Positions 14,684-22,202 of a stretch of 64,000 nt of DNA are shown here, in pieces (the stretch's first letter is position 1; every line of letters starts with the position of its first letter). The stretch comes from CAKSFT01 sp045544615 (GTDB taxonomy: Bacteria; Bacillota; Clostridia; UBA1381). Under the pieces are notes generated by a model. The model saw only the letters and a program-made list of their open reading frames with translations, searched no databases and was not told the origin of the DNA. The stretch lies in NCBI GenBank assembly GCA_045544615.1, contig JAZPZI010000027.1:1-64000 (forward strand). Reading direction: 5' to 3'. A program made the translations under genes and the position numbers.

Positions 14684-16624
14684 TTGGAAATAAACATTAA
14701 GTTAAACAAGAATTTTACCACACAGTATAATAAATTACAGGCTGAGTACGGCACCGATATCGCAAATATAAATGGATTTGACGACGGTCAGTTAAGTTAT
14801 ACTGATTTTTTGGACAACTTCGTAGATGAAGATACTGTTGCTAACGTAAGTATTGACGGCAGTAGCAATGTTAAACATAAAGATGTTGTCACACTTGAAA
14901 AAGAGATGCCTAAACCACATCAGAAACTTATTGCCTTTAATAAAATTTACATAGAAATTCAAAAGAAATATGGCTTTAAAGCAGCAAACGAATGGTTAGA
15001 AGCAGAGTGGATAGGGCAGTTATACATGCATGATGCAAACACTACTACCATGAAGCATTATTGCTTTGCTTATGACTTAAAGGACTTGGCTGAAAAAGGT
15101 TTGTATTTTATGAAAGGTAGAAATGCTGAACCCGCACAGCACTTAATTACATTTATAGATTTCATTAAGGAATACATCAATTATGCTAGCAATAGAAGTT
15201 CTGGCGCAGTAGGTCTTCCGAATTTAATACCCTATATGTATTATTTTTGGAAGAAAGATATTGAAGAAAATTATTTCTTAAGAAATCCTGAATACTATGC
15301 AAAACAGCAGTTTCAGAGATTTATTTATGCAGTTAACCAGCCTTATGTTAGAGATGGTAGCCAGTGTGCGTTCACAAATACATCTATTTTTGACAGACCG
15401 TATTTTGAGGCACTATTTGGTGGGGCAGAATTCCCTGACGGAACATTTATGATTGACTATGAAGAAGAAATAATTGAGTTTCAGAAATGGTACATGGAAG
15501 TTATGGCTGAAACCAGACATAAAAATATGTTTACGTTCCCGGTAAATACAATTAGTTTGTTAAGACAAGACGGCAAATTTGTTGATGAAGATTTTGCTAA
15601 GTGGGCTATCAAACATAATATGGAATGGTCTGATAGTAATCTTTTCATTGATTCCAGTGTAAATTCTTTATCTAACTGTTGTAGACTTAAGAGTAATATA
15701 GAAAATCTTGGTTATTTCAACTCTATTGGTGGAACAGCATTAAAAGTTGGCTCCGTTAAAGTTTCGACAATAAACCTTGCAAGAATTGCACTCGATACTA
15801 AAAATGAAGACTCCTATATAGAAGAACTCAAAAAGAGAGTGTACCTTAATTTGATGGCTCTCGATTGTGTAAGACATATTATTAAACGAAATGTTGAAAA
15901 AGGTTTGCTCCCCAACTTTGAATACAATCTCGTCGATTTTGAACATCTATATAACACCGTAGGTTTTATTGGAATATATGAGACAATGAAGAAGTTTAAG
16001 TATATTGAAGTTGATGAATTTGGAAACACTTTCTATACAGAGAAAGCTTCTGCTTTTGGTGAAAAGATTTTCAAAACCATTAGAGAAGTAGCGGACGAAT
16101 TTATTAAAGAAAATAATTGTGATTATCAGATAAATACAGAGCAAATTCCGGGTGAATCAGCTGCCGCCAAACTGATGAAAAAAGATAAATTCTTCTATCC
16201 AAAGGCAAAGATTTATGACCTTCCTTTGTATGGCAATCAGTTTATACCTCTTGGAATCAAAACCACTGGTCAGGAACGTGTAAGAATTGCTTCTGAATTT
16301 GATGGATATTGTTCGGGTGGTTCAATCCTACATTATAATATCGATGCTCCTTTTGACTCTTTTGAAAAGGCTTGGAAGATGGTTAACTATATTGCAGACC
16401 AAGGTGTTACTTACTTTGCCTTTAATATAAGAATTCAGGCTTGCGACAATAATCATGCTTTTTATGGAACGACCTGTCCTGTATGTGGGTTACCAGCAAC
16501 GGTTGAATTTACCCGAATCGTAGGTTTCTTTACAGCCGAGCCGACCTATTCTAAAGAAAGAAAAGAAGAATATCATCTTAGAGAATGGAAAGATATTAAC
16601 GCAGAAGCTGAAAGGATTCAGTAA
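14684..16624 (+). CDS. nrdD: Anaerobic ribonucleoside-triphosphate reductase
   Basis: A 646-residue class III ribonucleotide reductase that makes dNTPs from NTPs without oxygen. The core barrel is recognisable (NRSSGAVGLPNLIPYMY and the SLSNCCRL segment). Near the C-terminus TTCPVCG gives half of the zinc site, and RIVGFF carries the likely glycyl-radical glycine at about residue 614. TTG start with AGGAGG upstream. The stop overlaps the nrdG start by one base, so reductase and activase are coupled. It confirms that the phage multiplies in an anaerobic host. Confidence 0.95.
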   Translation: MEINIKLNKNFTTQYNKLQAEYGTDIANINGFDDGQLSYTDFLDNFVDEDTVANVSIDGSSNVKHKDVVTLEKEMPKPHQKLIAFNKIYIEIQKKYGFKAANEWLEAEWIGQLYMHDANTTTMKHYCFAYDLKDLAEKGLYFMKGRNAEPAQHLITFIDFIKEYINYASNRSSGAVGLPNLIPYMYYFWKKDIEENYFLRNPEYYAKQQFQRFIYAVNQPYVRDGSQCAFTNTSIFDRPYFEALFGGAEFPDGTFMIDYEEEIIEFQKWYMEVMAETRHKNMFTFPVNTISLLRQDGKFVDEDFAKWAIKHNMEWSDSNLFIDSSVNSLSNCCRLKSNIENLGYFNSIGGTALKVGSVKVSTINLARIALDTKNEDSYIEELKKRVYLNLMALDCVRHIIKRNVEKGLLPNFEYNLVDFEHLYNTVGFIGIYETMKKFKYIEVDEFGNTFYTEKASAFGEKIFKTIREVADEFIKENNCDYQINTEQIPGESAAAKLMKKDKFFYPKAKIYDLPLYGNQFIPLGIKTTGQERVRIASEFDGYCSGGSILHYNIDAPFDSFEKAWKMVNYIADQGVTYFAFNIRIQACDNNHAFYGTTCPVCGLPATVEFTRIVGFFTAEPTYSKERKEEYHLREWKDINAEAERIQ

Positions 16625-17085
16625 TGAAGGTTAAAGGTCTTATAACCGAAGACTTTGTGAATTATAAAAAGGTATCTATGACGATAATGTTCCCGCACTG
16701 CACCTTTAAATGTGGTGCGGAGCATTGTCAAAACAGTCCATTAGCAAAGTCAAAAACATACGATATAGATATTGACGAAACGATTGAAAAATATCTAAAT
16801 AACCCTATAATAGATGCTGTGGTAATGCAGGGTCTTGAACCCTTTGATTCTTGGTCAGAATTGTTATTATTTATAGAGAAATTCAGAGCAAAATCACAGG
16901 ATGACATTGTTATATATACAGGATATTATAAAGAAGAAATTGCAAATAAAATCGACATTTTAAAGAGATACGATAATATCGTAGTAAAATTTGGTCGTTT
17001 TATCCCCGGACATGAAAAACACTATGACGAGGTGCTGGGCGTAAAACTCGCCAGCCCGAATCAAAAAGCGGAAAGGATAAGTTAA
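16624..17085 (+). CDS. nrdG: Anaerobic RNR-activating radical SAM protein
   Basis: A 153-residue activase that would use S-adenosylmethionine and a [4Fe-4S] cluster to make the glycyl radical on NrdD. Its cysteines are C26, C30 and C35, giving a CX3CX4C spacing instead of the usual CX3CX2C. The later VVMQGLEPFD segment corresponds to the GGEP loop with altered residues. It directly overlaps nrdD and the following gene. The spacing variant may define a subfamily rather than a defect. Confidence 0.85.
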   Translation: MKVKGLITEDFVNYKKVSMTIMFPHCTFKCGAEHCQNSPLAKSKTYDIDIDETIEKYLNNPIIDAVVMQGLEPFDSWSELLLFIEKFRAKSQDDIVIYTGYYKEEIANKIDILKRYDNIVVKFGRFIPGHEKHYDEVLGVKLASPNQKAERIS

Positions 17086-17273
17086 TGAGAATTAAAGTAT
17101 CAGACAACAAAGAATTAGTAACAAAAATCAGAGAACAATTAAGAGAGAATGGGAATTATTGCCCTTGCAAATTAGTAAAAGACGAAGACACTCAATGTCC
17201 TTGTAAAGAATTCAGGGAACAACCATCAACAGGAGAGTGTTGTTGTGGTTTATATTATAAGGTTGAAGAATAA
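17085..17273 (+). CDS. Ferredoxin:thioredoxin reductase catalytic-subunit-like protein
   Basis: A 62-residue protein with the cysteine layout of the catalytic beta subunit of ferredoxin:thioredoxin reductase: CPC at 26-28, CPC at 38-40 and a CCC cluster at 52-54. In that family four cysteines hold a [4Fe-4S] cluster and two form the active disulfide. Spacers here are shorter than in the chloroplast enzyme. It overlaps nrdG by one base, so it may feed ferredoxin electrons to the phage glutaredoxin or reductase. That role is inferred from context. Confidence 0.7.
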   Translation: MRIKVSDNKELVTKIREQLRENGNYCPCKLVKDEDTQCPCKEFREQPSTGECCCGLYYKVEE

Positions 17274-17479
17274 TGAAATTTGAAGTAATAAATGATAAAA
17301 ATAAAGTGGTAATGAATACAGAGTTCTTATCATGTATACCTGAAAAGACAGTATTAAATCTGATGTCAAAATCTGGATATAGATTTAGACTAAATAATAA
17401 GATAATGTCAGTTAAAAAACTAGACGAGCAATTAAAATTGATACAGGAGGGAATAGATGAAAAAGTTAAAGCGCAATAA
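17273..17479 (+). CDS. Hypothetical phage protein (68 aa)
   Basis: Not recognised. A charged protein that starts on the last base of the FTR-like gene and overlaps the next gene by 23 bases. The GGAGGG ribosome site for the downstream 3D-domain gene lies inside it. Tight overlap on both sides is the main support for coding. Confidence 0.5.
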   Translation: MKFEVINDKNKVVMNTEFLSCIPEKTVLNLMSKSGYRFRLNNKIMSVKKLDEQLKLIQEGIDEKVKAQ

Positions 17480-18086
17480 GATAGTCATAATATTGATATG
17501 TGCGATTATCATATTCTCCTATCTGAGGATGTGTGGCATTAAAATAGCTGAGGCGAACACAATTAAAGAATGCGAATCTCAAATATCAATAAACAACACA
17601 AAAATAGAAAAGATTACCGAAATTAAAAACCAATTACATATAACAGCGAATTTGTTGAGAGAAGAAGGTAGTCTAAATGACGGGTTGGATGTTATACTAA
17701 GTCAAAAATGGCATGAATATAATGATTATGCAAATAGTCTTAAAGATAAAAATATCTCTCTAACAACTAAGATAGAAAAGATAAAAAACAGTAAAAAGTT
17801 TATAGGATATTTTAAAATAACTCACTACTGTTCGTGTTCAATATGCAATGGTAGCTATATTGGTACCGCAATTGGAACAGAAATTACTCCTGGGAGAACC
17901 ATAGCTGTAGACCCAAAGGTTATACCCCTTGGTGCCAAGGTAGAAATAGAAGGTAAGGTTTATACCTCCGAAGATACTGGAAGTGTAATAAAAGGCAACC
18001 GTATTGATGTTGCGGTCTCATCACATTCCGAAGCGTATAGATTGGGCGTTAAGCATAATGTTCCAGTTTATATTATAACGGAATAA
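17457..18086 (+). CDS. Membrane-anchored 3D-domain cell-wall protein
   Basis: A 209-residue protein with a basic start and one hydrophobic segment at about residues 6-22 (IVIILICAIIIFSYL), probably an anchor or signal peptide. A charged coiled-coil-like middle follows. The C-terminal 90 residues form a 3D domain, with AVDPKVIPLGAKVEI, the DTGSVIKGNRID aspartates and a GVKHNVPVYI tail. 3D domains occur in lytic transglycosylases and spore or wall hydrolases. It may help lysis, cell entry or wall remodelling. ATG start with CAGGAGGG upstream. Confidence 0.8.
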   Translation: MKKLKRNKIVIILICAIIIFSYLRMCGIKIAEANTIKECESQISINNTKIEKITEIKNQLHITANLLREEGSLNDGLDVILSQKWHEYNDYANSLKDKNISLTTKIEKIKNSKKFIGYFKITHYCSCSICNGSYIGTAIGTEITPGRTIAVDPKVIPLGAKVEIEGKVYTSEDTGSVIKGNRIDVAVSSHSEAYRLGVKHNVPVYIITE

Positions 18087-18100
18087 AAACGGAGGTTAAT

Positions 18101-18616
18101 ATGAAGCGAGTTGCAAGATTTGAAAAAGTAAGTTATGAACAATTCAAAAAGGATTTTCTTGTTTGTTTTCCCGATTATCTCATGAACGAAACAGCAATTC
18201 AAAATATATATAATAGTATTAAGTTACCACAGAGAGCAACTATTGGCTCTGCGGGGTATGATTTTTATTGCCCGATAGATGTTAATATAAACACCGACTC
18301 TCCAGTTGTTATTCCAACAGGTATAAGAGCCAAAATCGAAAATGGATGGGTGTTGAAGTTGTATCCGAGAAGTGGTATGGGGTTTAAGTTCGGTTTTGAA
18401 CTGTTAAACACGGTAGGTATAATTGACAGTGATTATTATAACTCAAACAACGAAGGACATATAATGGCTAAGGTTAACCATACCCATGGGGATGATAAAA
18501 TGTCGATTGAAAAAAATAAAGCGTTTGTACAAGGGGTTTTTGTTGAATATGGAATTACAGAAGACGATGATGCTGAGGGTATCAGGAATGGCGGATTCGG
18601 AAGCACGAGTAAGTAA
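18101..18616 (+). CDS. dut: dUTP diphosphatase
   Basis: A trimeric-type dUTPase of 171 residues that hydrolyses dUTP to dUMP, keeping uracil out of DNA and supplying dUMP for thymidylate synthesis. The five motifs can be followed: SAGYDF (1), PRSGMGFKFG (2), NTVGIIDSDYY (3), KAFVQGVF (4) and NGGFGST near the C-terminus (5). A longer N-terminus and an insertion after motif 3 are present. Its product would feed the ThyX-like enzyme encoded 5 kb upstream. Confidence 0.93.
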   Translation: MKRVARFEKVSYEQFKKDFLVCFPDYLMNETAIQNIYNSIKLPQRATIGSAGYDFYCPIDVNINTDSPVVIPTGIRAKIENGWVLKLYPRSGMGFKFGFELLNTVGIIDSDYYNSNNEGHIMAKVNHTHGDDKMSIEKNKAFVQGVFVEYGITEDDDAEGIRNGGFGSTSK

Positions 18617-18617
18617 G

Positions 18618-18809
18618 ATGACAGAAAAGAAACAAATGAAACTAAATAACTTCTGTAAAGAATATGATATTCCCCGAACGACCGCTTTGAAGTGGGTTCA
18701 TTCTAATAATTTCCCGGCATATAACCTATGTGGACACTGGTACGTTGACATTCCAAAATTCTTGAAGTGGAGAGAACAGCAGCACAAAAAATGCTATAAG
18801 TATGCGTAA
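18618..18809 (+). CDS. Excisionase-like helix-turn-helix protein
   Basis: A 63-residue basic protein with a MerR/Xis-type winged helix pattern: LNNFCKEYDIPRTTALKWVHSNN followed by a HWYVDIPKFLKW wing and helix. It lies immediately before the integrase promoter, the usual place for a recombination directionality factor. ATG 18618 begins two bases after the dut stop. The written helix runs slightly over one motif; DNA-binding specificity is unknown. Confidence 0.7.
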   Translation: MTEKKQMKLNNFCKEYDIPRTTALKWVHSNNFPAYNLCGHWYVDIPKFLKWREQQHKKCYKYA

Positions 18810-18826
18810 CTATTAAAATAAAACTA

Positions 18827-18855
18827 TTGAAAATTTGGGGTGTATATGGTATTAT
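18827..18855 (+). promoter_or_regulatory. Integrase promoter
   Basis: TTGAAA at 18827-18832 and TATTAT at 18850-18855 are 17 bases apart. The start would be near 18862, and AGGAGG before the integrase ATG follows. The -10 box lies inside an inverted repeat, so expression is probably repressible. Confidence 0.75.
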
Positions 18856-18875
18856 ATTATAGAAATATCATATAC
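18842..18875. promoter_or_regulatory. Inverted-repeat operator over the integrase promoter
   Basis: GTATATGGTATT at 18842-18853 and AATATCATATAC at 18864-18875 form a 12-position inverted repeat with one G-T mismatch, covering the -10 box. It could be an operator for Xis or a phage repressor. A T run (CTTTTTG) follows, so a weak terminator is an alternative reading. Confidence 0.5.
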
Positions 18876-18904
18876 GCCTTTTTGTGTTAAACAGGAGGTA
18901 AAAT

Positions 18905-19984
18905 ATGAAAAAAAGAGCAGATGGAAGATACTGCAAACAAATTGTTGTTGGGTATAAGCCCGACGGAAGTCGAAAAATGAGAACAGTTTACGGAAAAACC
19001 ATAAAGGAGGTCGAAAAAAAGGAGCGAGAATACCAAGAGAATATTGATGTAGGAATAAAAATAACAGATGATGTTAGCATCGGAGAATGGGCTATAGAAT
19101 GGGTTAAAACTTATAAACAGAATGTTTCTTATAATACACAACAGATGTATTGGAACGCAATACAAAACCATATAAAACCACAATTAGGGAGTATATTGGT
19201 TTCAGAAATTAAACCTATTCAGATTCAAAGGTTTCTAAATAGAATAATATCCGAAAATAAACACAGGACTGCTGAAATATGCAAACTAACAATAAAGCAG
19301 TTCATGAAACAAGCACAAATCGAAGGTTTTATCTGTAAAGATGTTATGGTCGGAATTCAACCAATAAATGCTAAAAGCGACGAAAAAAGAGTGTTGAGTC
19401 ACGACGAATTACATGAAATTCATAATACTCCTTTGACAGATAAGCAAAGGTTGTTTTTGTATATTATGTTGTATACTGGACTAAGAAGAGGAGAGGCACT
19501 CGCCCTAACAACAGACGATATTGATTTGGACAAGGAAATATTAACAGTAAATAAAAGTTTATTATTCAAAGGGAATAACAGTAGCCTAAAAGAACCAAAA
19601 TCAAAAGCCAGCTTTCGGAAAATTCCAATTCCCCATAGTTTGCTTCCATTTTTAAAAGATTACATTAAAAGTTCAAATAATAAAAAAATTTTTACAATGA
19701 AAAACGGGGAATATATGACACATTCTTCATTTGTAAAGTTTTGGAATTCTATAATTAGAGCGTTAAAAAACAATATGGGAGAAAATGTTCAGATTGATTT
19801 TACACCCCATACATTCAGACATACGTATGCAACTAATTTATATTATGCGGGAGTAGATGTAAAAACAGCCCAGTATTTTTTAGGACACTCTTCATTAGAA
19901 ATGACATTAAATGTATACACACATTTAGACAAAGAACAAAGCGTATCTGAAGTGGAAAAACTAAATAATTATTTAAAAATTTAA
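18905..19984 (+). CDS. int: Tyrosine recombinase / phage integrase
   Basis: A 359-residue integrase that would insert and excise the element by strand exchange at att sites. The N-terminal 55 residues look like an arm-binding domain, residues about 60-160 a SAM-like core-binding domain, and the rest the catalytic domain: TGLRRGEAL (first Arg), HTFRHTYA (His-x-x-Arg), LGHSSLEMT and the nucleophile Y338 in NVYTHL. It is the last gene of the element and lies beside tRNA-Lys, the expected position next to the attachment site. ATG start with ACAGGAGG upstream. Confidence 0.95.
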   Translation: MKKRADGRYCKQIVVGYKPDGSRKMRTVYGKTIKEVEKKEREYQENIDVGIKITDDVSIGEWAIEWVKTYKQNVSYNTQQMYWNAIQNHIKPQLGSILVSEIKPIQIQRFLNRIISENKHRTAEICKLTIKQFMKQAQIEGFICKDVMVGIQPINAKSDEKRVLSHDELHEIHNTPLTDKQRLFLYIMLYTGLRRGEALALTTDDIDLDKEILTVNKSLLFKGNNSSLKEPKSKASFRKIPIPHSLLPFLKDYIKSSNNKKIFTMKNGEYMTHSSFVKFWNSIIRALKNNMGENVQIDFTPHTFRHTYATNLYYAGVDVKTAQYFLGHSSLEMTLNVYTHLDKEQSVSEVEKLNNYLKI

Positions 19985-19992
19985 ACTGATAT

Positions 19993-20024
19993 TTAGTCAA
20001 AATGTTAGTCAAATGTTAGTCAAA
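19993..20024 (+). repeat. Three direct repeats, probable integrase arm-binding sites
   Basis: TTAGTCAAA occurs at 19993-20001, 20005-20013 and 20016-20024, just after the integrase gene and before tRNA-Lys. The spacings of 12 and 11 bases place the sites on the same helix face. Such repeats flank att cores of tyrosine recombinases. Confidence 0.6.
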
Positions 20025-20055
20025 ACGAAAAAAATAAAGATTTTAAAATAAATCA

Positions 20056-20088
20056 AAAACCGCCCAAACGTAGTGTTTAAGCGGTTTT
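20056..20088. terminator. Bidirectional terminator between integrase and tRNA cluster
   Basis: AAAACCGC at 20056-20063 pairs with GCGGTTTT at 20081-20088, with an inner AAAC/GTTT helix. It has T or A runs on both sides, so it can end both the integrase mRNA and the minus-strand tRNA transcript. Confidence 0.75.
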
Positions 20089-20092
20089 GAGC

Positions 20093-20168
20093 TGGTGAAC
20101 CATCGGAGATTCGAACTCCGGACAACTTGATTAAAAGTCAAGTGCTCTACCGACTGAGCTAATGGTCC
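20093..20168 (-). tRNA. tRNA-Lys(TTT)
   Basis: On the minus strand: acceptor GGACCAT with ATGGTTC, a standard D arm, an anticodon loop giving TTT, a T arm with GTTCGAAT and encoded CCA. Its 3' end faces the integrase gene, so its 3' half is the likely integration target of the phage. Last gene of the five-tRNA cluster. Confidence 0.95.
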
Positions 20169-20171
20169 GTA

Positions 20172-20248
20172 TGGCAGGGATAGCAGGACTCGAACCTACG
20201 AAATGCCAGAATCAAAATCTGGTGCCTTACCGACTTGGCTATATCCCT
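20172..20248 (-). tRNA. tRNA-Gln(TTG)
   Basis: Minus-strand cloverleaf with acceptor AGGGATA/TATCCCT, anticodon loop TTTTGAT giving TTG, a T arm and encoded CCA after discriminator G. Host counterpart of the phage tRNA-Gln at 9772, but with a clearly different sequence. Confidence 0.93.
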
Positions 20249-20265
20249 GTATGGAAAATAAAAAG

Positions 20266-20343
20266 TGGGGTGGGTAGTGGGATTCGAACCCACGACATTC
20301 AGGACCACAATCTGACGCTCTAACCAGCTGAACTATACCCACC
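20266..20343 (-). tRNA. tRNA-His(GTG)
   Basis: Minus-strand tRNA with acceptor GTGGGTA paired to TACCCAC, anticodon loop TTGTGGT giving GTG, T arm GTGGG-TTCGAAT-CCCAC and encoded CCA. The extra 5' G that marks tRNA-His is present. Confidence 0.93.
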
Positions 20344-20434
20344 ATATCTAGCCGCATTAAAATCTTTCCTAAAAAAGAAAAGGTTATAATGCCTTTTCGT
20401 AAGAACTAACCGTTCCCGGTCTTTATAAAAAAAG

Positions 20435-20511
<77 letters not shown>

Positions 20512-20514
20512 GTG

Positions 20515-20588
20515 TGGAGCGGGTGATGGGAATCGAACCCACACGACCAGCTTGGAAGGCTGGGATTCTACCATTGAACTACACCCGC
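20515..20588 (-). tRNA. tRNA-Gly(TCC)
   Basis: First gene of the minus-strand tRNA cluster. Acceptor GCGGGTG/CACCCGC, anticodon loop CTTCCAA giving TCC, T arm with GTTCGATT and encoded CCA. Confidence 0.93.
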
Positions 20589-20619
20589 ATATTATGTCGC
20601 TTTGCTTGCCGACTTTGAT

Positions 20620-20648
20620 ATTATAACAGAACGAACCACATTTGTCAA
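20620..20648 (-). promoter_or_regulatory. Consensus promoter of the tRNA cluster
   Basis: Read on the minus strand: TTGACA (20643-20648), 17-base spacer, TATAAT (20620-20625). A perfect sigma-A promoter, as expected for stable RNA genes, about 30 bases before tRNA-Gly. Confidence 0.9.
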
Positions 20649-20688
20649 CACCTTTTTCAAAAAAAACAGAAAAATTTTTCCACTTTAT

Positions 20689-20723
20689 AAAAAGGGCAGA
20701 AATCGCTTATTTCCACCCTTTTT
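20689..20723 (-). terminator. Terminator of the cysteine desulfurase operon
   Basis: AAAAAGGG at 20689-20696 pairs with CCCTTTTT at 20716-20723, with further pairing inside. On the minus strand a T run follows the stem. It overlaps the last codons of the gene it terminates. Confidence 0.7.
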
Positions 20724-21858
20724 TAGTATGTTGAACTTTACTCATTTTATACACCGCATCGGTAATTTTTTCTAAAGTATTCACGCCGTCAAACGGTCCG
20801 AAGCTAAGCCTCAAAGCACCTGATTTGGCACTTCCCAGCACAAGATGAGAATAATATGCGCAATGCCAACCGCCACGAAGTGCTATTCCATACTCGGAAT
20901 TAAGAATATCAGCCGCCTCAATGCTATCCATGTCTCCGATATTAAAAAGTACTGTACCGTTTCGGTTGTCACCCTTCTTTTTGCCATAAATCTTAATGTT
21001 TTTCATATTCATGGCATTCTCAATAAATCGTATTGCAAGATACCTTTCTTCGGCACCAATTGTTTCAACTCCACGCTTTTTCAAATATGAAACGGCACTT
21101 TTGCAGGCTATGATTGCCGGTGTGTTCATAGTTCCGCTCTGAAAAATATCGGGCATAAAAATTGGTTGCTCAAGATTTTTCGAATCACTTCCTGTTCCGC
21201 CTGTTATAACAGGTTTAGGATTTAGTCGGGGAGAGATATAAAGTATTCCGACACCAAGTGGACCAAGGAAGCCCTTGTGAGCTGAAAAAACAAGAATATC
21301 AATCCCCATATCCTTGACATCTATGGTTACAGAGCCGATGCTCTGTGATGCATCAACCATAAATATAATGTTATGTTTTTTTGCAATTTTACTGATAGCC
21401 TTAATGTTTTGTATCGTTCCTGATGTGTTTGAAATATGATTTACAACTATCAGCTTGGTTTCGGGTTTGATTGCTGCCTCGATGCTTTTTGGAAATACAG
21501 TCCCGTCACACGATGCCGGGACCATGGTGTAATTTCCGTGTTTATGAACCGTACGGAGTACACTATTATGCTCCATAACCGTTGTTATAATATGCTCACC
21601 CGGGTTTATTATGCCGTCTATTGCAAGATTTATTGCATAGGTTGCGTTATAGGTATATGCAATCTGCTCGGGGTTTTCGATATTTAAAAGCTCTGCAATA
21701 GCCTCGCTTGTATCATAAATCTTTTTTGCACCCTTTGTGCTGAAAAAATGTCCGCCATGCCCTGAATTTACACTGTAAAAAAGGGTGTTAAAAAAGAGGG
21801 AGGAGTATACTCTCAGAGGCTTTCTGATTGTAGTTGCCGCATTGTCAAGATAAATCAT
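20707..21858 (-). CDS. Cysteine desulfurase-family PLP enzyme
   Basis: A class V aminotransferase-fold enzyme of 383 residues that would take sulfur (or selenium) from cysteine or selenocysteine. The N-terminus IYLDNAATT is characteristic, VDASQSIG and SAHKGFLGP follow with the PLP lysine, and GGWHCAYYSH carries the candidate persulfide cysteine. The start is taken at ATG 21858, which gives the family N-terminus; a GTG five codons upstream (21873) is also possible. It overlaps the DUF3343 gene upstream, and these families commonly occur as pairs, so a joint role in sulfur or selenium transfer is likely. Confidence 0.88.
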   Translation of the reverse strand: MIYLDNAATTIRKPLRVYSSLFFNTLFYSVNSGHGGHFFSTKGAKKIYDTSEAIAELLNIENPEQIAYTYNATYAINLAIDGIINPGEHIITTVMEHNSVLRTVHKHGNYTMVPASCDGTVFPKSIEAAIKPETKLIVVNHISNTSGTIQNIKAISKIAKKHNIIFMVDASQSIGSVTIDVKDMGIDILVFSAHKGFLGPLGVGILYISPRLNPKPVITGGTGSDSKNLEQPIFMPDIFQSGTMNTPAIIACKSAVSYLKKRGVETIGAEERYLAIRFIENAMNMKNIKIYGKKKGDNRNGTVLFNIGDMDSIEAADILNSEYGIALRGGWHCAYYSHLVLGSAKSGALRLSFGPFDGVNTLEKITDAVYKMSKVQHTKKGWK

Positions 21859-22105
21859 AGTATTTCTTTTCACCCTCCCGTACTTCCTCCTGATAAATCC
21901 CTTTTATATTTAATTTATATTCTTGAGAGAACTTTTTTACGGTTGCGATGTTTCGGCGGTGGGTTTTGACGGAATAGGAACAACTTCCGCCGTTTAGAGC
22001 CCTTGGCGTGTGGATAACTTCTGCATAAAGCCCGTTTTTGGAAAGTAGTTTTTTAAGCCTTGATGCAGTTGTAACCGAGCCGACAGGTATTACGATGTGT
22101 TCCAT
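21845..22105 (-). CDS. DUF3343 putative Se/S-carrier-like protein
   Basis: An 86-residue protein matching the DUF3343 family: IPVGSVTTASRLKKLL at the N-terminus and ALNGGSCSYSVK with a single conserved cysteine. Family members are thought to carry sulfur or selenium. It is the first gene of a two-gene minus-strand operon with the cysteine desulfurase, which begins inside its last codons. ATG start with AGGAGTGAG upstream. Confidence 0.8.
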   Translation of the reverse strand: MEHIVIPVGSVTTASRLKKLLSKNGLYAEVIHTPRALNGGSCSYSVKTHRRNIATVKKFSQEYKLNIKGIYQEEVREGEKKYYDLS

Positions 22106-22176
22106 AAACTCACTCCTTTTTAAAATTATTCCTTATAAAATATTGTATGTTATAAAAAGGTGCTTTGTGAGAAATA

Positions 22177-22202
22177 AAAAATCAGGCGTTTGCCTGATTT
22201 TT
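22177..22202. terminator. Terminator after the CARF nuclease gene
   Basis: AAAAATCAGGC at 22177-22187 pairs perfectly with GCCTGATTTTT at 22192-22202 around GTTT. It begins at the stop codon of the minus-strand gene ending at 22201 and has a T run in that direction. Confidence 0.85.

Noticed and set aside
18842..18875. A simple terminator before the integrase gene
   Set aside because: It overlaps the -10 box of a strong promoter and is AT-rich with a short T run; an operator is more likely, though termination is not excluded.
20344..20434. A sixth tRNA between tRNA-His and tRNA-Arg
   Set aside because: The 90-base spacer contains no T-arm or anticodon-arm pattern on either strand; only a short TCTTTCCTAAAAAAGAAA-type hairpin is seen.
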